Part shown: in pieces, positions 1 through 11,652 of the stretch
Layout of the letters: every line of letters begins with the position of its first letter
How positions within the stretch are numbered: the first letter of the stretch is position 1
Assembly (NCBI RefSeq): GCF_002266855.1
Contig: NZ_NGJN01000003.1
Span: 62,001 to 126,000, forward strand
Origin: Winogradskyella aurantia
GTDB lineage: Bacteria > Bacteroidota > Bacteroidia > Flavobacteriales > Flavobacteriaceae
Reading direction: 5' to 3'
DNA length: 64,000 nt
The notes under the pieces: model-generated
Databases searched by the model: none
Told to the model about the DNA's origin: nothing
The model's input: the letters and a program-made list of their open reading frames with translations, nothing else
Program-made: the position numbers and the translations under genes

Positions 1-1019
1 CCTCTGAACAGATTTCAAAAGAGGACAAGGATATCCTTCTTAAAGCTTTAAAAAAGGCAAACACAACGCTCGAGATTTCAGAATTTAAGTTAGAACGGAC
101 CAACAAGGTAAAGCGCACCACGGCCATTCTTTTGGAAGAAACAATTGAAGAGTTGGAACAAAAGCGAGCTGCCATTGAAAAAACTAATGAGGCCCTAAAC
201 AAATCATTAAAAGACTTAAAAATGGCGCAGGCACAATTAGTTCAATCTGAGAAAATGGCGAGTTTGGGTGAGCTTACCGCAGGTATTGCACATGAAATAC
301 AAAACCCACTAAATTTCGTCAACAATTTTAGTGAGGTGAGCAAAGAACTTCTGGAAGAAATGCTTGAAGAACTCAAGAATGGGGACATGGAAGAAGTAAA
401 TGCCATTGCCTCAGATGTGATTGCCAATCTAGAAAAAATATTGCATCACGGTAAGCGTGCCGATGGGATTGTTAAGGGTATGCTACAACATAGTCGGACC
501 AATTCTGGAGAAAAGGAGTTCACCGATTTAAATCAATTGGTAGATGAATATTTACGTTTGGCCTATCATGGTTTAAGGGCAAAAGATAAATCTTTCAATG
601 CGGCTTTGGAAACACATTTTGATACGTCTATTGGTAAACTCAATATAATTCCTCAAGACATTGGACGCGTTGTTCTCAACCTAATCACCAATGCTTTTCA
701 TGCATGTGATGATAAGAAAAAATTACTTTCAGATAAGGGAAATTCAGATTTTCAACCGACAGTTAGCGTCACCACAAAAAAAATAAAGCAACATATAGAG
801 ATCAGTGTTGCGGATAATGGTAATGGTATCCCAGATAAGATTGTAGACAAAATATTTCAACCCTTTTTCACTACAAAACCAACAGGTGAAGGCACTGGCT
901 TGGGACTGAGCTTAAGCTATGACATTATAAAATCTCATGGCGGTGTAATAAAAGTAAACACTAAAGATAAACAAGGAACTACATTTATTATCTCTATTCC
1001 AGTAAAATCCAAGGCATGA
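1..1019 (+). CDS. Sensor histidine kinase, C-terminal part (5' end outside window)
   Basis: The reading frame is open from the first bases of the window, so the TTG at 132 is not the real start and the N-terminal part is missing. A coiled coil leads into a HisKA domain with the phospho-acceptor His at 291-293 (motif [13 protein letters not shown]). A second helix carries [19 protein letters not shown] HATPase_c domain follows, with an N box (NLITNAFHAC), G1 (DNGNGIP), an F box (FQPFFTTKP) and G2 ([12 protein letters not shown]). The kinase should autophosphorylate on His and pass phosphate to a receiver domain. The stop overlaps the next start (ATGA), so the two are translationally coupled. 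The core is nearly the same as that of the next four kinases. The sensory part cannot be seen. Confidence 0.93.
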   Translation, partial: SEQISKEDKDILLKALKKANTTLEISEFKLERTNKVKRTTAILLEETIEELEQKRAAIEKTNEALNKSLKDLKMAQAQLVQSEKMASLGELTAGIAHEIQNPLNFVNNFSEVSKELLEEMLEELKNGDMEEVNAIASDVIANLEKILHHGKRADGIVKGMLQHSRTNSGEKEFTDLNQLVDEYLRLAYHGLRAKDKSFNAALETHFDTSIGKLNIIPQDIGRVVLNLITNAFHACDDKKKLLSDKGNSDFQPTVSVTTKKIKQHIEISVADNGNGIPDKIVDKIFQPFFTTKPTGEGTGLGLSLSYDIIKSHGGVIKVNTKDKQGTTFIISIPVKSKA

Positions 1020-4000
1020 AACCGAACGAAAAAATAGAGAAAGAAGTACTTAAAATCTATGATACTTGGTTGCATAGTTATCTCCATGGTGATGTTAAAG
1101 TTTATGATTCTTTTTTGGATGATGATTACCATTTCATTGGCTCTGCCAAAAATGAAGAATTTTTAAACCGAAAGGACACCACAAAGTTCTTCGCAGATAC
1201 TGGCGACCAATTTGCGGGAAAAACTGAAATAAGAAACGAAACCATGTCCATAGAGCAATTTGGTGAACTTATTTTTATTACACATCTTTTAGATGGTTGG
1301 TTTCTAAATGAAAATGATTGGAATTATTATGCAAGATTTAGATTTACGAGTGTTCTAAAAAACACAAAAACCGGCTGGCGTTTTATCTATCAGCATTTTT
1401 CCATTCCAGATCCAAAAACCGAAGAAGGGGAAACTATCGGTTATGATAAGATAAATGATGAAAATCAGCAACTACGTGAAGCGATTACGCGTCGAACCTT
1501 TGAACTGGAAGCAAAAAATAGAGAGCTGGAAATTGAAGGTGCTTTAGAACGTATTCGAGCACAGGCAACAGCAATGACGGTCTCATCAGACCTTTTAGAT
1601 ATTGTGGTTACCATGCGCAATGAATTCATTAAACTTGGTCACGAAGCACACTATTTCTGGCATATGATGTGGTTGCAAAACACCTATGAAAAAGCGATGA
1701 CATCCGGTGATGGTTCCCGTATTGGTTTTGTAATGGAACTCCCCAGACATATACATGGCGATATTCCTAAGCTGGCAAAATGGGAAAAAAGTCAGAAGCC
1801 TACAGTCGTTTATACCATGAACATTGAAGAAGCCATTGCTTATGTGGACAAGATGATAGACTTAGGAAACTTCCAAAACATCGATCCTCAGGCCCCAAGT
1901 CATGATGACATTCGAGCCATTGGCGGCTTAACCTTTATCATGGCGCGCACGTCACACGGGGAAATTGGTTACAGTTTGCCTGGAGTCGTTGGGAATCCCC
2001 CACAGGAAGATTTGGCGATTTTAGTGCAATTTGCAGGCGCTTTCGATCTAGCGCACAGGCGTTTTTTAGACTTGCAGAAAGCAGAAGAACAAGCACGAGA
2101 AGTTGAAATAGAACTCGCTTTAGAACGCGTACGATCGCGTACCATGGCTATGCAACATAGTGACGAATTGCAAGAAGCCTCATTTTTATTAGATGAACAA
2201 GTGAGAGGGTTAGGCATTAAAACTTGGGGCTGTGCATTTCATATTTATGGAGAAAAAGAATCTACAGAATGGTTTGGTAATGAGAAAGGTGAGTTAAACA
2301 CTTACACTGTGCCGCGAATTGGTGTTTTCAAAGACTATTATGACAAAGGTCAGAATGGAGAAACCCTATTCATTCGAAAATTTGAAGGTGAGGAGTGCGT
2401 GGCGCACTATGAGTTTATGAGTACCCTGCCAGGAATTGGAGATGTTTTAAAACAACTTAAGAAAACCAACAAGGGGTTTCCTACCTTCCAAATTGATCAT
2501 GTGGTATACTTTAAATACGGTTACCTTCTGTTTATAACTCGAGAAGCCGTTCCTGAAGCCTATGACATTTTTAAACGTTTTGCGCATGTATTTGAGCAAA
2601 CATACACGCGATTCCTCGATCTTCAAAAAGTAGAAGAACAAGCACGGGAGGCTCAGATTGAGGCCGCTTTAGAACGTGTGCGTTCAACTTCCATGGCAAT
2701 GCATAAAAGTTCCGATCTAAAAAATGTAATAACTGCCGTTTTTGGGCAAATGGAAATTCTAGAAATTTCAACTGATTCTGCACAGATTATTATTCATGAA
2801 GAAGATAGTAAAGACCTTAATTTGTGGGCTTATTCTCCAGGTGAGGATTTTTCAGAACTGATTAATATCCCTTACCGAAAGAATCCAGTATTCGACGATT
2901 ATTGGAATAATTTAAATCGTGGACCATCTTCCATGAATTATACTAAGGTGCAAAAGGATGAGTTTTTCCAAAATGTATTTATGAGCGAACAGCTTCGCCA
3001 TATGTCAGAGGAACGAAAAAAGATGGTATTTGATGCCGCAGGAATGAATCGTGCTTTTGTGGCAATTGATAAGGTGGGAATATCGATTCATAACTATCGA
3101 GACATATTCTATTCTAAAGAAGTCGGCAATATTATAGTCAGATTGCTCGATGTGTTTAATCAGGCTTACACGCGTTTTTTAGACATTCAAAAAGCGGAAG
3201 CTCAGGCCAGGGAGGCTAAAATTGAGGCTGCATTGGAACGTGTTCGAAGTCGCTCTATGGCGATGCATAATTCGTCTGAACTTTCAGAGGTAGTAGATAC
3301 GCTGCAAAACGAATTCGCAAATTTAGATTTTAACCTGACGTTCTGTATTATTAACTTAATTGATGAGGAAGATAAAAGCAATACGGTGTGGGCAGCCAAT
3401 CCGGAAACCGGCAAAAAGCCGGAATCCTATTACATGAAGTTTGAAGACTATCCGTTTCATCAGGCCATGTGGGACGCCTGGAAAGCGCAAAAAAAACGCT
3501 TTGTCTATGTCATAGAAGGAGAAGAGAAAAAAATCTATGATAAGTATTTATACACGAAAACAGAATTTAGTCGTTTTCCTGAACACATTCAAAAAGCCAA
3601 TACAGACCTGGAAAGGTATGTGACCGGGTTCACTTTTTTCAAACATAGTGGTTTACAAACGGTAAGCGAAAATGATATAAATGATGAGGATTTAGCCATT
3701 CTGGAACGTTTTGGAAGAGTCTTTGAACAGGCCTATACCCGATTTCTGGATTTGGAAAAAGCAGAACAACAAGCCCGCGATGCGCAGATTAATCTAGCGG
3801 TAGAACGTGTAAGGGCAAAAGCACTGGCGATGCACAAATCAGAGGAAATAATGGGGGTTGTGGCTAAACTCAAAGAAGAAGTCATGGGATTAGATATCCC
3901 GGGTGTGGTGGCATCAACCATTTTTCTCGAAGCAGGTAACGGCCACATCAGAATGTGGGACCTCAGTTCACTGGAACAGTCTCATAAAGATTACCAGGCG

Positions 4001-6877
4001 ATTTCGGATATCACGTTTCAGCTCAAAAAGGAAGATCCTCACCTCTACATAAAACGGGTTTGGGAAAATCCAGAAGACTATTTTGTCGAGGTACAAGATG
4101 AAAAAGATTTGGATCGCATCATAGAATTCATGTATGAAAATAACCAGGAGGAAATTGCCAGGGAAGTGGAAGATTACACCCGCACGACAAATCTGAAGGA
4201 ACTCTATCATGCTTCAAAATGCCTCAATAATGGTAAACTTTGTATTGATTTACTCGAGCCGCCACCTGGAGAGATGGAAGGCATACTCAATAAAGTGGGG
4301 GCTGCTTTCGATCTGGCTTATAAACGATTTGAAGACTTACAAAAGGCAGAACGGCAAACACGAGAGGCTCAGATTGAAGCTGCGCTTGAACGTGTTCGGG
4401 CCAAAGCCATGTCTATGCAAAGTTCTGATGAGCTCAATGAAATGCTTTCCGTGTTATGTCAACAGTTTGATATTTTGGGAATTCTTCCTATGTCTACTAA
4501 TTTGACTGTTTTTGATTTTGAAAATAATAGCTTTACCTTCCGAGAAACCGGAAAATTTGGAAATAGGAGTTTTGGAGAACAGACAGTTGAACTGGATGCT
4601 ATGGATAACTGGAAAGAAACTGTTGAAAAATGGAAAGCAGATAAAGCCACGGCCATCAATAAACTACATTACCCAAAAGAGCAATTGCCTGAAGTCTGGC
4701 AAGTGTTTCATGAATCTTTTGCATCTATGCCTGAAGGTTCGCGGATTACACCTGAAGATTATCCGGACGGTATTTATCATACAGCCGGGAAACACCCGTT
4801 TGGGTATATAGGCATGAATCAAATACGACCGGCAACCCGGGAAGAAGAAGAAATTGTTATCAAATTTGCCAGTGAATTCGGAAGAGCTTATCAGCGTTTC
4901 TTAGACCTTCAAAAAGCAGAAGCACAAACAAGAGAAGCCCAGATTGAAACGGCTTTGGAAAAAGTGAGAAGCCGTACAATGGCCATGCAAAAAAGTGAGG
5001 AATTACCAGAAGCCGCCAATACATTATTTCTTGAAGTTCAAGCCTTAGGGATTCCGGCCTGGAGTGCAGGCTACAACATTCTATCAGAAGATAAAACGCA
5101 CTCGAATTGCATCATGAGTAGTCAAGGCGAAATACAATCTCCATTTACACTACCGCTTACAGAGCACAGCAGCTTAAAGCCCTGGTATGAGGCCCTGGTA
5201 AACGAAGAAGATTTTTTTGTGCATGGTCAGAAAGGACAAGACCTGATAGAACATTATAATTATATGACATCATTGCCTGAATTACAAGGTCTTATAAAAC
5301 AATTCGAGGACGCCGGTATAGAATTACCTAAGCAACAGTATAATCACTTGGTCAGGTTTTCTAAAGGCTTCCTACTCTTTATCACCTATGAGGAAGTTCC
5401 CGAGTCCCATGCCATTTTTAAACGTTTTGGAAAGGTCTTCGAGCAAACCTATACCCGCTTTTTAGATTTACAAAATGCAGAGGCCCGCGAAAAAGAAGCC
5501 ATTAAACAAGCTGCACTAGACCGTGTACGAGGTGAAATAGCATCCATGCGCACAACCAAAGATTTGGAGCGCATTACTCCATTGATTTGGAAAGAATTAA
5601 CTACCCTGGGTGTTCCCTTTTTTAGATGCGGAGTCTTTATCATCAGTGAAGATGAGGAAATGGTTCATGCTTACCTTTCTAAACCTGATGGCACTTCGAT
5701 TGCAGCACTTCACATTCCTTTTAGTGATGGGGATAACAAACTGATTAAACCTACAATTGAAAATTGGAGAGTACAGCAGGTATATAAAGAGACCTGGAGT
5801 CAGGATCAATTTGTACAACAAACCCATATGTTTTTGAAAAAAGGACAGATTGAGAATCCTGAGGCTTATGACGTTTCAGAAACACCACCAGAGCAATTAG
5901 TCTTACATTTAATTCCATTCAAGCAAGGCATGGTCTATGTGGGTAACCGTGAAAATTTAACAGAAGATGAAATAAGCCTTGTAGAAAGTTTGTCATCAGC
6001 ATTTTCTGTGGCCTATTCAAGGTATGAGGATTTTAAGGCGCTTGAAACTGCCAAGAACAGTTTGGAGCTTACTATTAACGATTTAAAATCTGCACAAGCG
6101 CAACTTATTCAAGCAGAGAAAATGGCTTCGCTTGGTGAACTTACGGCTGGTATTGCCCATGAGATTCAGAACCCATTGAATTTTGTAAATAACTTCTCTG
6201 AAGTCAGTGAGGAACTCGTTGATGAAATGAACGAGGAATTAGATAATGGAGATTTTGAGGAAGCCAAAGCCATTAGTAAAGATCTCAAGGACAACCTAAG
6301 CAAAATTAATCATCACGGCAAACGCGCAGATGCCATTGTTAAAGGGATGCTTGAGCATAGCAGAATCAATAAAGGAGAGAAAAAACCAACGGATATCAAT
6401 GCCTTATTGGATGAATTTGTAAGACTGTCTTACCACGGACTGCGTGCCAAGGATAAGTCGTTTAATGCCGATTTTAAATTGAAGCTCGACCCTAATGTTC
6501 CAAAGGTAAATGTTGTGTCTTCCGATATTGGGCGCGTAATTCTTAATTTAGTCAATAATGCCTTTTACGCCTGTGCTGAGCGCGGTCGAATTACTTTAGA
6601 TAGAGGAATTAAGACCTACAATCCAGAAGTTATCGTATGCAGTAAACAAACAGAGCAAGGCATAGAGCTCTCGGTAAAAGATAATGGTGGAGGTATCCCA
6701 GACAAGGTTAAGGATAAGATCTTCCAGCCTTTCTTTACGACAAAGCCTACTGGAAAAGGAACTGGATTAGGCTTAAGCCTTAGTTACGATATTATAAAAG
6801 CACACGGAGGCAAATTAACGCTGGAGTCGAGTGAGGGAGACGGAACTCTATTTAGCATACAAATACCCATTCAATAA
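1016..6877 (+). CDS. Giant sensor histidine kinase: SnoaL-like domain, eight GAF-like units, kinase core
   Basis: This 1953-residue protein has no signal peptide or clear membrane segment, so it is probably cytosolic. Residues 1-140 look like a SnoaL/NTF2-fold domain. Eight sensory units follow, each opened by a helix of the type [20 protein letters not shown]; the Ala of ALERVR falls at nucleotides 1541, 2117, 2666, 3230, 3797, 4382, 4952 and 5513, giving a period of 183-195 residues. Each unit ends with a motif like [16 protein letters not shown]. The predicted fold is GAF-like, but divergence between units suggests different ligands or loss of ligand binding in some. The kinase core holds His1715 in GIAHEIQNP and an ATPase with DNGGGIP and [12 protein letters not shown]. 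The start overlaps the upstream stop, and the next gene starts 4 bases after this stop. What it senses is unknown. Confidence 0.92.
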   Translation: MKPNEKIEKEVLKIYDTWLHSYLHGDVKVYDSFLDDDYHFIGSAKNEEFLNRKDTTKFFADTGDQFAGKTEIRNETMSIEQFGELIFITHLLDGWFLNENDWNYYARFRFTSVLKNTKTGWRFIYQHFSIPDPKTEEGETIGYDKINDENQQLREAITRRTFELEAKNRELEIEGALERIRAQATAMTVSSDLLDIVVTMRNEFIKLGHEAHYFWHMMWLQNTYEKAMTSGDGSRIGFVMELPRHIHGDIPKLAKWEKSQKPTVVYTMNIEEAIAYVDKMIDLGNFQNIDPQAPSHDDIRAIGGLTFIMARTSHGEIGYSLPGVVGNPPQEDLAILVQFAGAFDLAHRRFLDLQKAEEQAREVEIELALERVRSRTMAMQHSDELQEASFLLDEQVRGLGIKTWGCAFHIYGEKESTEWFGNEKGELNTYTVPRIGVFKDYYDKGQNGETLFIRKFEGEECVAHYEFMSTLPGIGDVLKQLKKTNKGFPTFQIDHVVYFKYGYLLFITREAVPEAYDIFKRFAHVFEQTYTRFLDLQKVEEQAREAQIEAALERVRSTSMAMHKSSDLKNVITAVFGQMEILEISTDSAQIIIHEEDSKDLNLWAYSPGEDFSELINIPYRKNPVFDDYWNNLNRGPSSMNYTKVQKDEFFQNVFMSEQLRHMSEERKKMVFDAAGMNRAFVAIDKVGISIHNYRDIFYSKEVGNIIVRLLDVFNQAYTRFLDIQKAEAQAREAKIEAALERVRSRSMAMHNSSELSEVVDTLQNEFANLDFNLTFCIINLIDEEDKSNTVWAANPETGKKPESYYMKFEDYPFHQAMWDAWKAQKKRFVYVIEGEEKKIYDKYLYTKTEFSRFPEHIQKANTDLERYVTGFTFFKHSGLQTVSENDINDEDLAILERFGRVFEQAYTRFLDLEKAEQQARDAQINLAVERVRAKALAMHKSEEIMGVVAKLKEEVMGLDIPGVVASTIFLEAGNGHIRMWDLSSLEQSHKDYQAISDITFQLKKEDPHLYIKRVWENPEDYFVEVQDEKDLDRIIEFMYENNQEEIAREVEDYTRTTNLKELYHASKCLNNGKLCIDLLEPPPGEMEGILNKVGAAFDLAYKRFEDLQKAERQTREAQIEAALERVRAKAMSMQSSDELNEMLSVLCQQFDILGILPMSTNLTVFDFENNSFTFRETGKFGNRSFGEQTVELDAMDNWKETVEKWKADKATAINKLHYPKEQLPEVWQVFHESFASMPEGSRITPEDYPDGIYHTAGKHPFGYIGMNQIRPATREEEEIVIKFASEFGRAYQRFLDLQKAEAQTREAQIETALEKVRSRTMAMQKSEELPEAANTLFLEVQALGIPAWSAGYNILSEDKTHSNCIMSSQGEIQSPFTLPLTEHSSLKPWYEALVNEEDFFVHGQKGQDLIEHYNYMTSLPELQGLIKQFEDAGIELPKQQYNHLVRFSKGFLLFITYEEVPESHAIFKRFGKVFEQTYTRFLDLQNAEAREKEAIKQAALDRVRGEIASMRTTKDLERITPLIWKELTTLGVPFFRCGVFIISEDEEMVHAYLSKPDGTSIAALHIPFSDGDNKLIKPTIENWRVQQVYKETWSQDQFVQQTHMFLKKGQIENPEAYDVSETPPEQLVLHLIPFKQGMVYVGNRENLTEDEISLVESLSSAFSVAYSRYEDFKALETAKNSLELTINDLKSAQAQLIQAEKMASLGELTAGIAHEIQNPLNFVNNFSEVSEELVDEMNEELDNGDFEEAKAISKDLKDNLSKINHHGKRADAIVKGMLEHSRINKGEKKPTDINALLDEFVRLSYHGLRAKDKSFNADFKLKLDPNVPKVNVVSSDIGRVILNLVNNAFYACAERGRITLDRGIKTYNPEVIVCSKQTEQGIELSVKDNGGGIPDKVKDKIFQPFFTTKPTGKGTGLGLSLSYDIIKAHGGKLTLESSEGDGTLFSIQIPIQ

Positions 6878-6880
6878 CCA

Positions 6881-9800
6881 ATGGAAGCAGCAAAACGAAA
6901 ACTTTTAGAAAAGACGCACCAAACCATCTTGAAAGTAGGGTTTGAGGATAATGATTATGAGCTTGTAGCTGATTTATGCTCACCTAGTTTTGTTGGATTT
7001 GGAACTGCTTTAGATGAAAAGGTTTTTGGGATAAAAGATTTAAAAGCGCTACTAAAGCGACAAAAAGAGCAAAGTAAAGGATTCGATATGAACGTTGCGC
7101 TAAGTACGCTACATATGCATCTTTCTGAAAATGAAAATACTGCGGTATATATAGACGAGGGTGTTTTATCCATTACAACGGGTGAAGAACCCATAGAAAT
7201 GATACTTCGCCTTTCCTTGGTTTTAGAACATATTGAAGATAAATGGTTGATGGTTCACTTCCACTCTTCAAAGCCAGAAGAGGTAGAAAGTGAAAAAGAC
7301 ACCTGGGGTATAGAAAACTGGAAGGAAAAGGCAGAGGCATTAGAAAAGGAAGTCGCAGAGAGAACCGCAGATTTAGTTTTAAAAAATCGAGATTTAGAAA
7401 TAGAAGCAGCTCTGGAACGGGTTAGAGCCCAATCTATGGCTATGCATTCCTCAGATGAACTCAACCAAGTTGTAGCTGTTCTTTTTGAAAATTTAAAAGA
7501 ATTGCAAATTCCCGTTACTGCCGCAGGCATCCAGGTCTATTTAGAAGATTCAGAAGACATGCTTAATTATGTTTGTGGTGAAAATTCTGAAGGTTTAGTA
7601 ATAAGTCATTATCGTATGCCATATTTCGATAATGCCATCATAAATGATTTTAAAGATGCCCGAGATAAGAAAGACGGATTTTTTGTCGGCAACTATTCTA
7701 AGAAAATCAAAGATTCATTTTATACCTATTTATTTGAAAACACTGACATTAAAGATGTTCCTGAGGACATAAAACAGATGATATTTGATAGTCCGGCATA
7801 TACCATTTCAATGGCGCCGGTATCCAATTCATTGATTGCCATTAATGATTTTAAAGGGAATGAGTTATCAGAAAATCATTCTGTAATTATTAAGCGCTTT
7901 GCTAAAGTATTTGAACAAGCCTATATACGTTTCCGTGACCTTCAAAAGGCAGAAGCACAAGCTAGAGAAGCACAGATTGAAGCCGCTTTAGAAAAAGTAC
8001 GGAGTAGAAGCATGGCTATGCACAACTCTCAAGAGTTAAAAGAAGTGGCTTTGGAGTTGAGAAAACAAATGGGATTACTCGGTCAAAAAGACTTAGAAGT
8101 TTGTGCCATCCATTTGTATGGAAATGATGAAGATTCCTTTGAATCTTGGAGCGCTATGAAGGCCATGGGTTCTGAAAATGAAATAGTTCAGACGCAGGCA
8201 CACTTTCCAAAAAGGGGAATTCGCATCGTAGATGAAATGGTGCACCATTATACCATCGGAACCAAAGACTATATCCTGGTAAATGAAGGAGAAAAAATTG
8301 CGGAATGGTTTAAGGTGTTGAAAAAACATGCACCAGAATTACACTCATCCATCTTGGATTCTATTGGTAAAGTGCCTGTAAAACAACTAAAAGCCAACTG
8401 GGCAGTTGCTGATTTTTCTGGAGGATCACTAGTGATGGTAACCTATGGTGAACCAGATGAGGTGTCAAGAAATTTACTTCGTCGCTCAGCCAATGTATTT
8501 GAGCAAGCCCATGTCCGCTTCCTCGATCTTCAAATGGCAGAAGCACAAGCTAGAGAAGCACAGATTCAATTGTGTTTAGAACGCGTGCGTGCTAAGTCTA
8601 TGGCTATGCAATCTAGTAATGAACTTGAGACTATTATCCAAGTGGTGCATGATCAATTTGTCCACTTAGGCATTACCCTAGATCATGCTGGATTTATCAT
8701 TGACTATAAAACGAATGATGATATGATTATCTGGCTGGCAGATGAACATAAAGTTACACCGCAAATACGCCTCTCCTACTTTGATTCACCACACTGGAAT
8801 AGCTTTATTACTGCAAAAGAAAAAGGACATAAGCTGTTTGTAAACCACCTTGATTTTAAAACAAAAAATAAGTTCTACAAACAGATTTTCAAGTATGTTC
8901 CCGAGCTTTCTGAAGATGCGCGGAGCTTTTATCTTAAAATCCCCAGCCTAACTATAGCAACATCTCTTATTGACACTATTGGTCTTTATATTGAAAACTT
9001 TTCAGGGGTACAATATGGTGAGGAAGATCAAAAGATACTCCTCCGATTTGGTGAGGAATTTCAGCAGGCCTATACGCGCTTTCTCGATTTGAAGAAAGCA
9101 GAAGCGCAAACGAGAGAAGCCCAGATTGAAGCGGCTTTAGAAAAGGTAAGGTCGCGCACCATGGCCATGCAAAAAAGTGAGGAATTACCCCTTGCTGCCA
9201 ACAATTTATTCCTTCAGGTGCAAGAATTAGGAATTCCCGCATGGAGCGCAGGCTATTGTATTTGGGAAGATGACAGCAAAACTAGCGCTAGTTGCAACAT
9301 GAGTTCAGAAGGCGAAATACAAAAAGGCTTTGTTCTGCCAAGTATTGGTGAAGGCTATGATTTTTATACCCCACAAGAAAAAGGTGAAAGTTTTTATGTA
9401 AAAGAATTGGGTGGTGAGGCTTTAGTGAAGCATTATGACTTTATGAAAGAACTTCCCAATGTAGGGGAGATTTTAAAAGAGCTTACTGATGCCGGATTAG
9501 AACTTCCTACTTTCCAGATATTTCATATCTGTTATTTTAAGTTTGGCTACGTGATGTTCATTACCTATGAACAGGTGCAAGAAGCGCATTCTATTTTTCA
9601 ACGGTTTGGTAAGGTCTTTGAACAAACCTACACACGTTTTTTAGACCTTAAAAGGGCTGAAGAACAAGCACGGGAATCCAAGATTGAAGCTTCGTTGGAA
9701 CGTGTACGCTCACAATCCATGGGTATGCAGAGCACCAATGATTTTGCCGAGGTCACCACTGAAATGTTTAATCAACTGAGAAGTTTTGGTGAAGATTTAT

Positions 9801-11644
9801 TTGCCACAGGTATTGTCTTTTGCGATAAACATGAAGCCCATGTGGAACAATGGCACAGTATTCCAGGAGGTGGTATGTTAAGCCCAATGATTGTTCCTAT
9901 TGACTTAGATTATATTCATCAATACCGTTATGACCAGTGGAAAGCTGGTAAAGACCTATTTTCTATTGAAATACCTAGCGACTTTATAGAACAGCATTTT
10001 GAAGACATTTTTAAATTACCATCTGCGCAAATTGCATTAAAGGATTTAGAAGCTCGAAATGCACCTATGCCAGCACCCCCGCCATGGGAAATAGATTATG
10101 GTGCGTCATTTAAGAACGGTTATATCCTAATTTCCTCACTCAAGCACCTTGAGAATACCGATATTCTACCACGTTTTGCCAAGGTGTTCGAGCAAGCCTA
10201 TACACGATTTTTAGATTTACAAACTGCAGAGAAAAATGCGTATAAGAGTAAAGTTGAAACAGCTTTAGAACGTGTAAGGGCACGTGCCTTAGCTATGCAA
10301 GAACCCGAGGAATTAAAGGAAGTTGCCAGTGTTTTAAGAACGGAAATGGGACTTTTAGGGATTGAAGAATTAGAGACCTCCAGCATTTATATTTTAGATG
10401 ATGAGGTTAGTAATGCAGAATGTTGGTATGCTCTTAAGGATGCGCGTTCAAAAAAGAAAAAGCTCATTAGTGACCACATTTCAATGGACTTTACAGCAAC
10501 TTGGGTTGGCCAGCAAATGTTAAAATTTCATGACTCCAAGAAACAGACAACATCTATTGTAATGAAGGGTAAGGAGCGTATAGAATGGATACGCTACTGC
10601 GCAGAACAGTCAGAAGTATTACAATCGTACTATGGAGAAGATATACCAGAGCGAACCTATCATCTTCATAAATTTTCTAATGGTGCTATTGGCGCTGCCT
10701 CAGCTGGTGACATTTCCGAGGAGAGTTGGGTATTGTTAAAACGTTGTGCTTCGGTTTTTTCATTGGCCTATTCCCGATTTAAAGATTTAACCCAGGCCAA
10801 GATTGATTTAAAGCGATTAAAAACCGAAAAAAAGCGGGCGGAGGATGCTTTGTCAGAACTACAGACCACACAAAAGCAACTGATACAGTCAGAAAAAATG
10901 GCTTCTTTAGGTGAGCTAACTGCCGGTATTGCGCATGAGATTCAGAATCCTTTAAACTTTGTAAATAATTTTTCTGAAGTCAGTAAGGAACTCTTAGAGG
11001 AAATGAAGGAAGAAATTGAGAATGGTGATTTAGAGGAGGCCAAAGAAATTATGCAAGACATCATCCAAAATCTTGAAAAAATTAACCACCACGGCAAACG
11101 TGCCGATGGTATTGTAAAGGGCATGTTGCAACACAGCCGCGCAAGTGGCGATAAAAAAGAACCAACAGATATTAATGCTTTAGCCGACGAGTATTTGAGA
11201 TTGGCCTATCATGGTCTAAGAGCAAAAGACCAGTCCTTTAATGCTGAATTGGTGACAGATTTTGATGATAACATTGAAACTGTTAAGGTCGTCCCTCAGG
11301 ATGTTGGGCGTGTTATCCTTAATCTTTTAACCAATGCCTTTTATGTGGTTAATGAGAAAAAGAAAACTGGTATTGAAGATTATAAACCTTCTGTATCAAT
11401 TAGCACAAAAAAGAAATCTAAAGGCATACAAATTATAGTTACAGATAACGGTAACGGTATGCCTGAGTCTGTAAAAGAAAAAATATTTCAACCCTTTTTC
11501 ACTACCAAACCTACAGGTGAAGGTACAGGATTAGGACTATCTTTAAGCTATGATATAATCACTAAGGGCCATGGGGGTGATTTAAAAGTGGAGACCAAAG
11601 AAAATGTAGGGACAATATTTACAATTCAATTGCCAGAAGTATAA
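6881..11644 (+). CDS. Giant sensor histidine kinase: SnoaL-like domain, six GAF-like units, kinase core
   Basis: This 1587-residue paralogue of the preceding kinase has the same plan: a SnoaL/NTF2-like domain at about residues 1-130, a coiled coil, six GAF-like units and a kinase core. Unit-opening helices (ALERVRAQSMAM type) start at 7409, 7985, 8573, 9134, 9692 and 10262, a period of 186-196 residues. Unit 4 ([14 protein letters not shown]) is clearly the same subtype as unit 7 of the upstream kinase ([14 protein letters not shown]). Units 2 and 6 form another subtype (LRKQMGLLG / LRTEMGLLG). The catalytic His is His1352 and the ATPase carries DNGNGMP and [12 protein letters not shown]. No signal peptide or membrane helix is evident. 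The gap to the next ORF is 8 bases, consistent with one operon. Confidence 0.92.
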   Translation: MEAAKRKLLEKTHQTILKVGFEDNDYELVADLCSPSFVGFGTALDEKVFGIKDLKALLKRQKEQSKGFDMNVALSTLHMHLSENENTAVYIDEGVLSITTGEEPIEMILRLSLVLEHIEDKWLMVHFHSSKPEEVESEKDTWGIENWKEKAEALEKEVAERTADLVLKNRDLEIEAALERVRAQSMAMHSSDELNQVVAVLFENLKELQIPVTAAGIQVYLEDSEDMLNYVCGENSEGLVISHYRMPYFDNAIINDFKDARDKKDGFFVGNYSKKIKDSFYTYLFENTDIKDVPEDIKQMIFDSPAYTISMAPVSNSLIAINDFKGNELSENHSVIIKRFAKVFEQAYIRFRDLQKAEAQAREAQIEAALEKVRSRSMAMHNSQELKEVALELRKQMGLLGQKDLEVCAIHLYGNDEDSFESWSAMKAMGSENEIVQTQAHFPKRGIRIVDEMVHHYTIGTKDYILVNEGEKIAEWFKVLKKHAPELHSSILDSIGKVPVKQLKANWAVADFSGGSLVMVTYGEPDEVSRNLLRRSANVFEQAHVRFLDLQMAEAQAREAQIQLCLERVRAKSMAMQSSNELETIIQVVHDQFVHLGITLDHAGFIIDYKTNDDMIIWLADEHKVTPQIRLSYFDSPHWNSFITAKEKGHKLFVNHLDFKTKNKFYKQIFKYVPELSEDARSFYLKIPSLTIATSLIDTIGLYIENFSGVQYGEEDQKILLRFGEEFQQAYTRFLDLKKAEAQTREAQIEAALEKVRSRTMAMQKSEELPLAANNLFLQVQELGIPAWSAGYCIWEDDSKTSASCNMSSEGEIQKGFVLPSIGEGYDFYTPQEKGESFYVKELGGEALVKHYDFMKELPNVGEILKELTDAGLELPTFQIFHICYFKFGYVMFITYEQVQEAHSIFQRFGKVFEQTYTRFLDLKRAEEQARESKIEASLERVRSQSMGMQSTNDFAEVTTEMFNQLRSFGEDLFATGIVFCDKHEAHVEQWHSIPGGGMLSPMIVPIDLDYIHQYRYDQWKAGKDLFSIEIPSDFIEQHFEDIFKLPSAQIALKDLEARNAPMPAPPPWEIDYGASFKNGYILISSLKHLENTDILPRFAKVFEQAYTRFLDLQTAEKNAYKSKVETALERVRARALAMQEPEELKEVASVLRTEMGLLGIEELETSSIYILDDEVSNAECWYALKDARSKKKKLISDHISMDFTATWVGQQMLKFHDSKKQTTSIVMKGKERIEWIRYCAEQSEVLQSYYGEDIPERTYHLHKFSNGAIGAASAGDISEESWVLLKRCASVFSLAYSRFKDLTQAKIDLKRLKTEKKRAEDALSELQTTQKQLIQSEKMASLGELTAGIAHEIQNPLNFVNNFSEVSKELLEEMKEEIENGDLEEAKEIMQDIIQNLEKINHHGKRADGIVKGMLQHSRASGDKKEPTDINALADEYLRLAYHGLRAKDQSFNAELVTDFDDNIETVKVVPQDVGRVILNLLTNAFYVVNEKKKTGIEDYKPSVSISTKKKSKGIQIIVTDNGNGMPESVKEKIFQPFFTTKPTGEGTGLGLSLSYDIITKGHGGDLKVETKENVGTIFTIQLPEV

Positions 11645-11652
11645 TAACGTTT

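Noticed and set aside
132-134. TTG as start of the first kinase
   Set aside because: The frame is open without interruption to the left edge and codes for a plausible coiled coil, so the true start is outside the window.
1541-10290. CRISPR or other DNA repeat array
   Set aside because: The repeats are in-frame protein linkers about 570 bases apart inside two genes, not short spaced DNA repeats.
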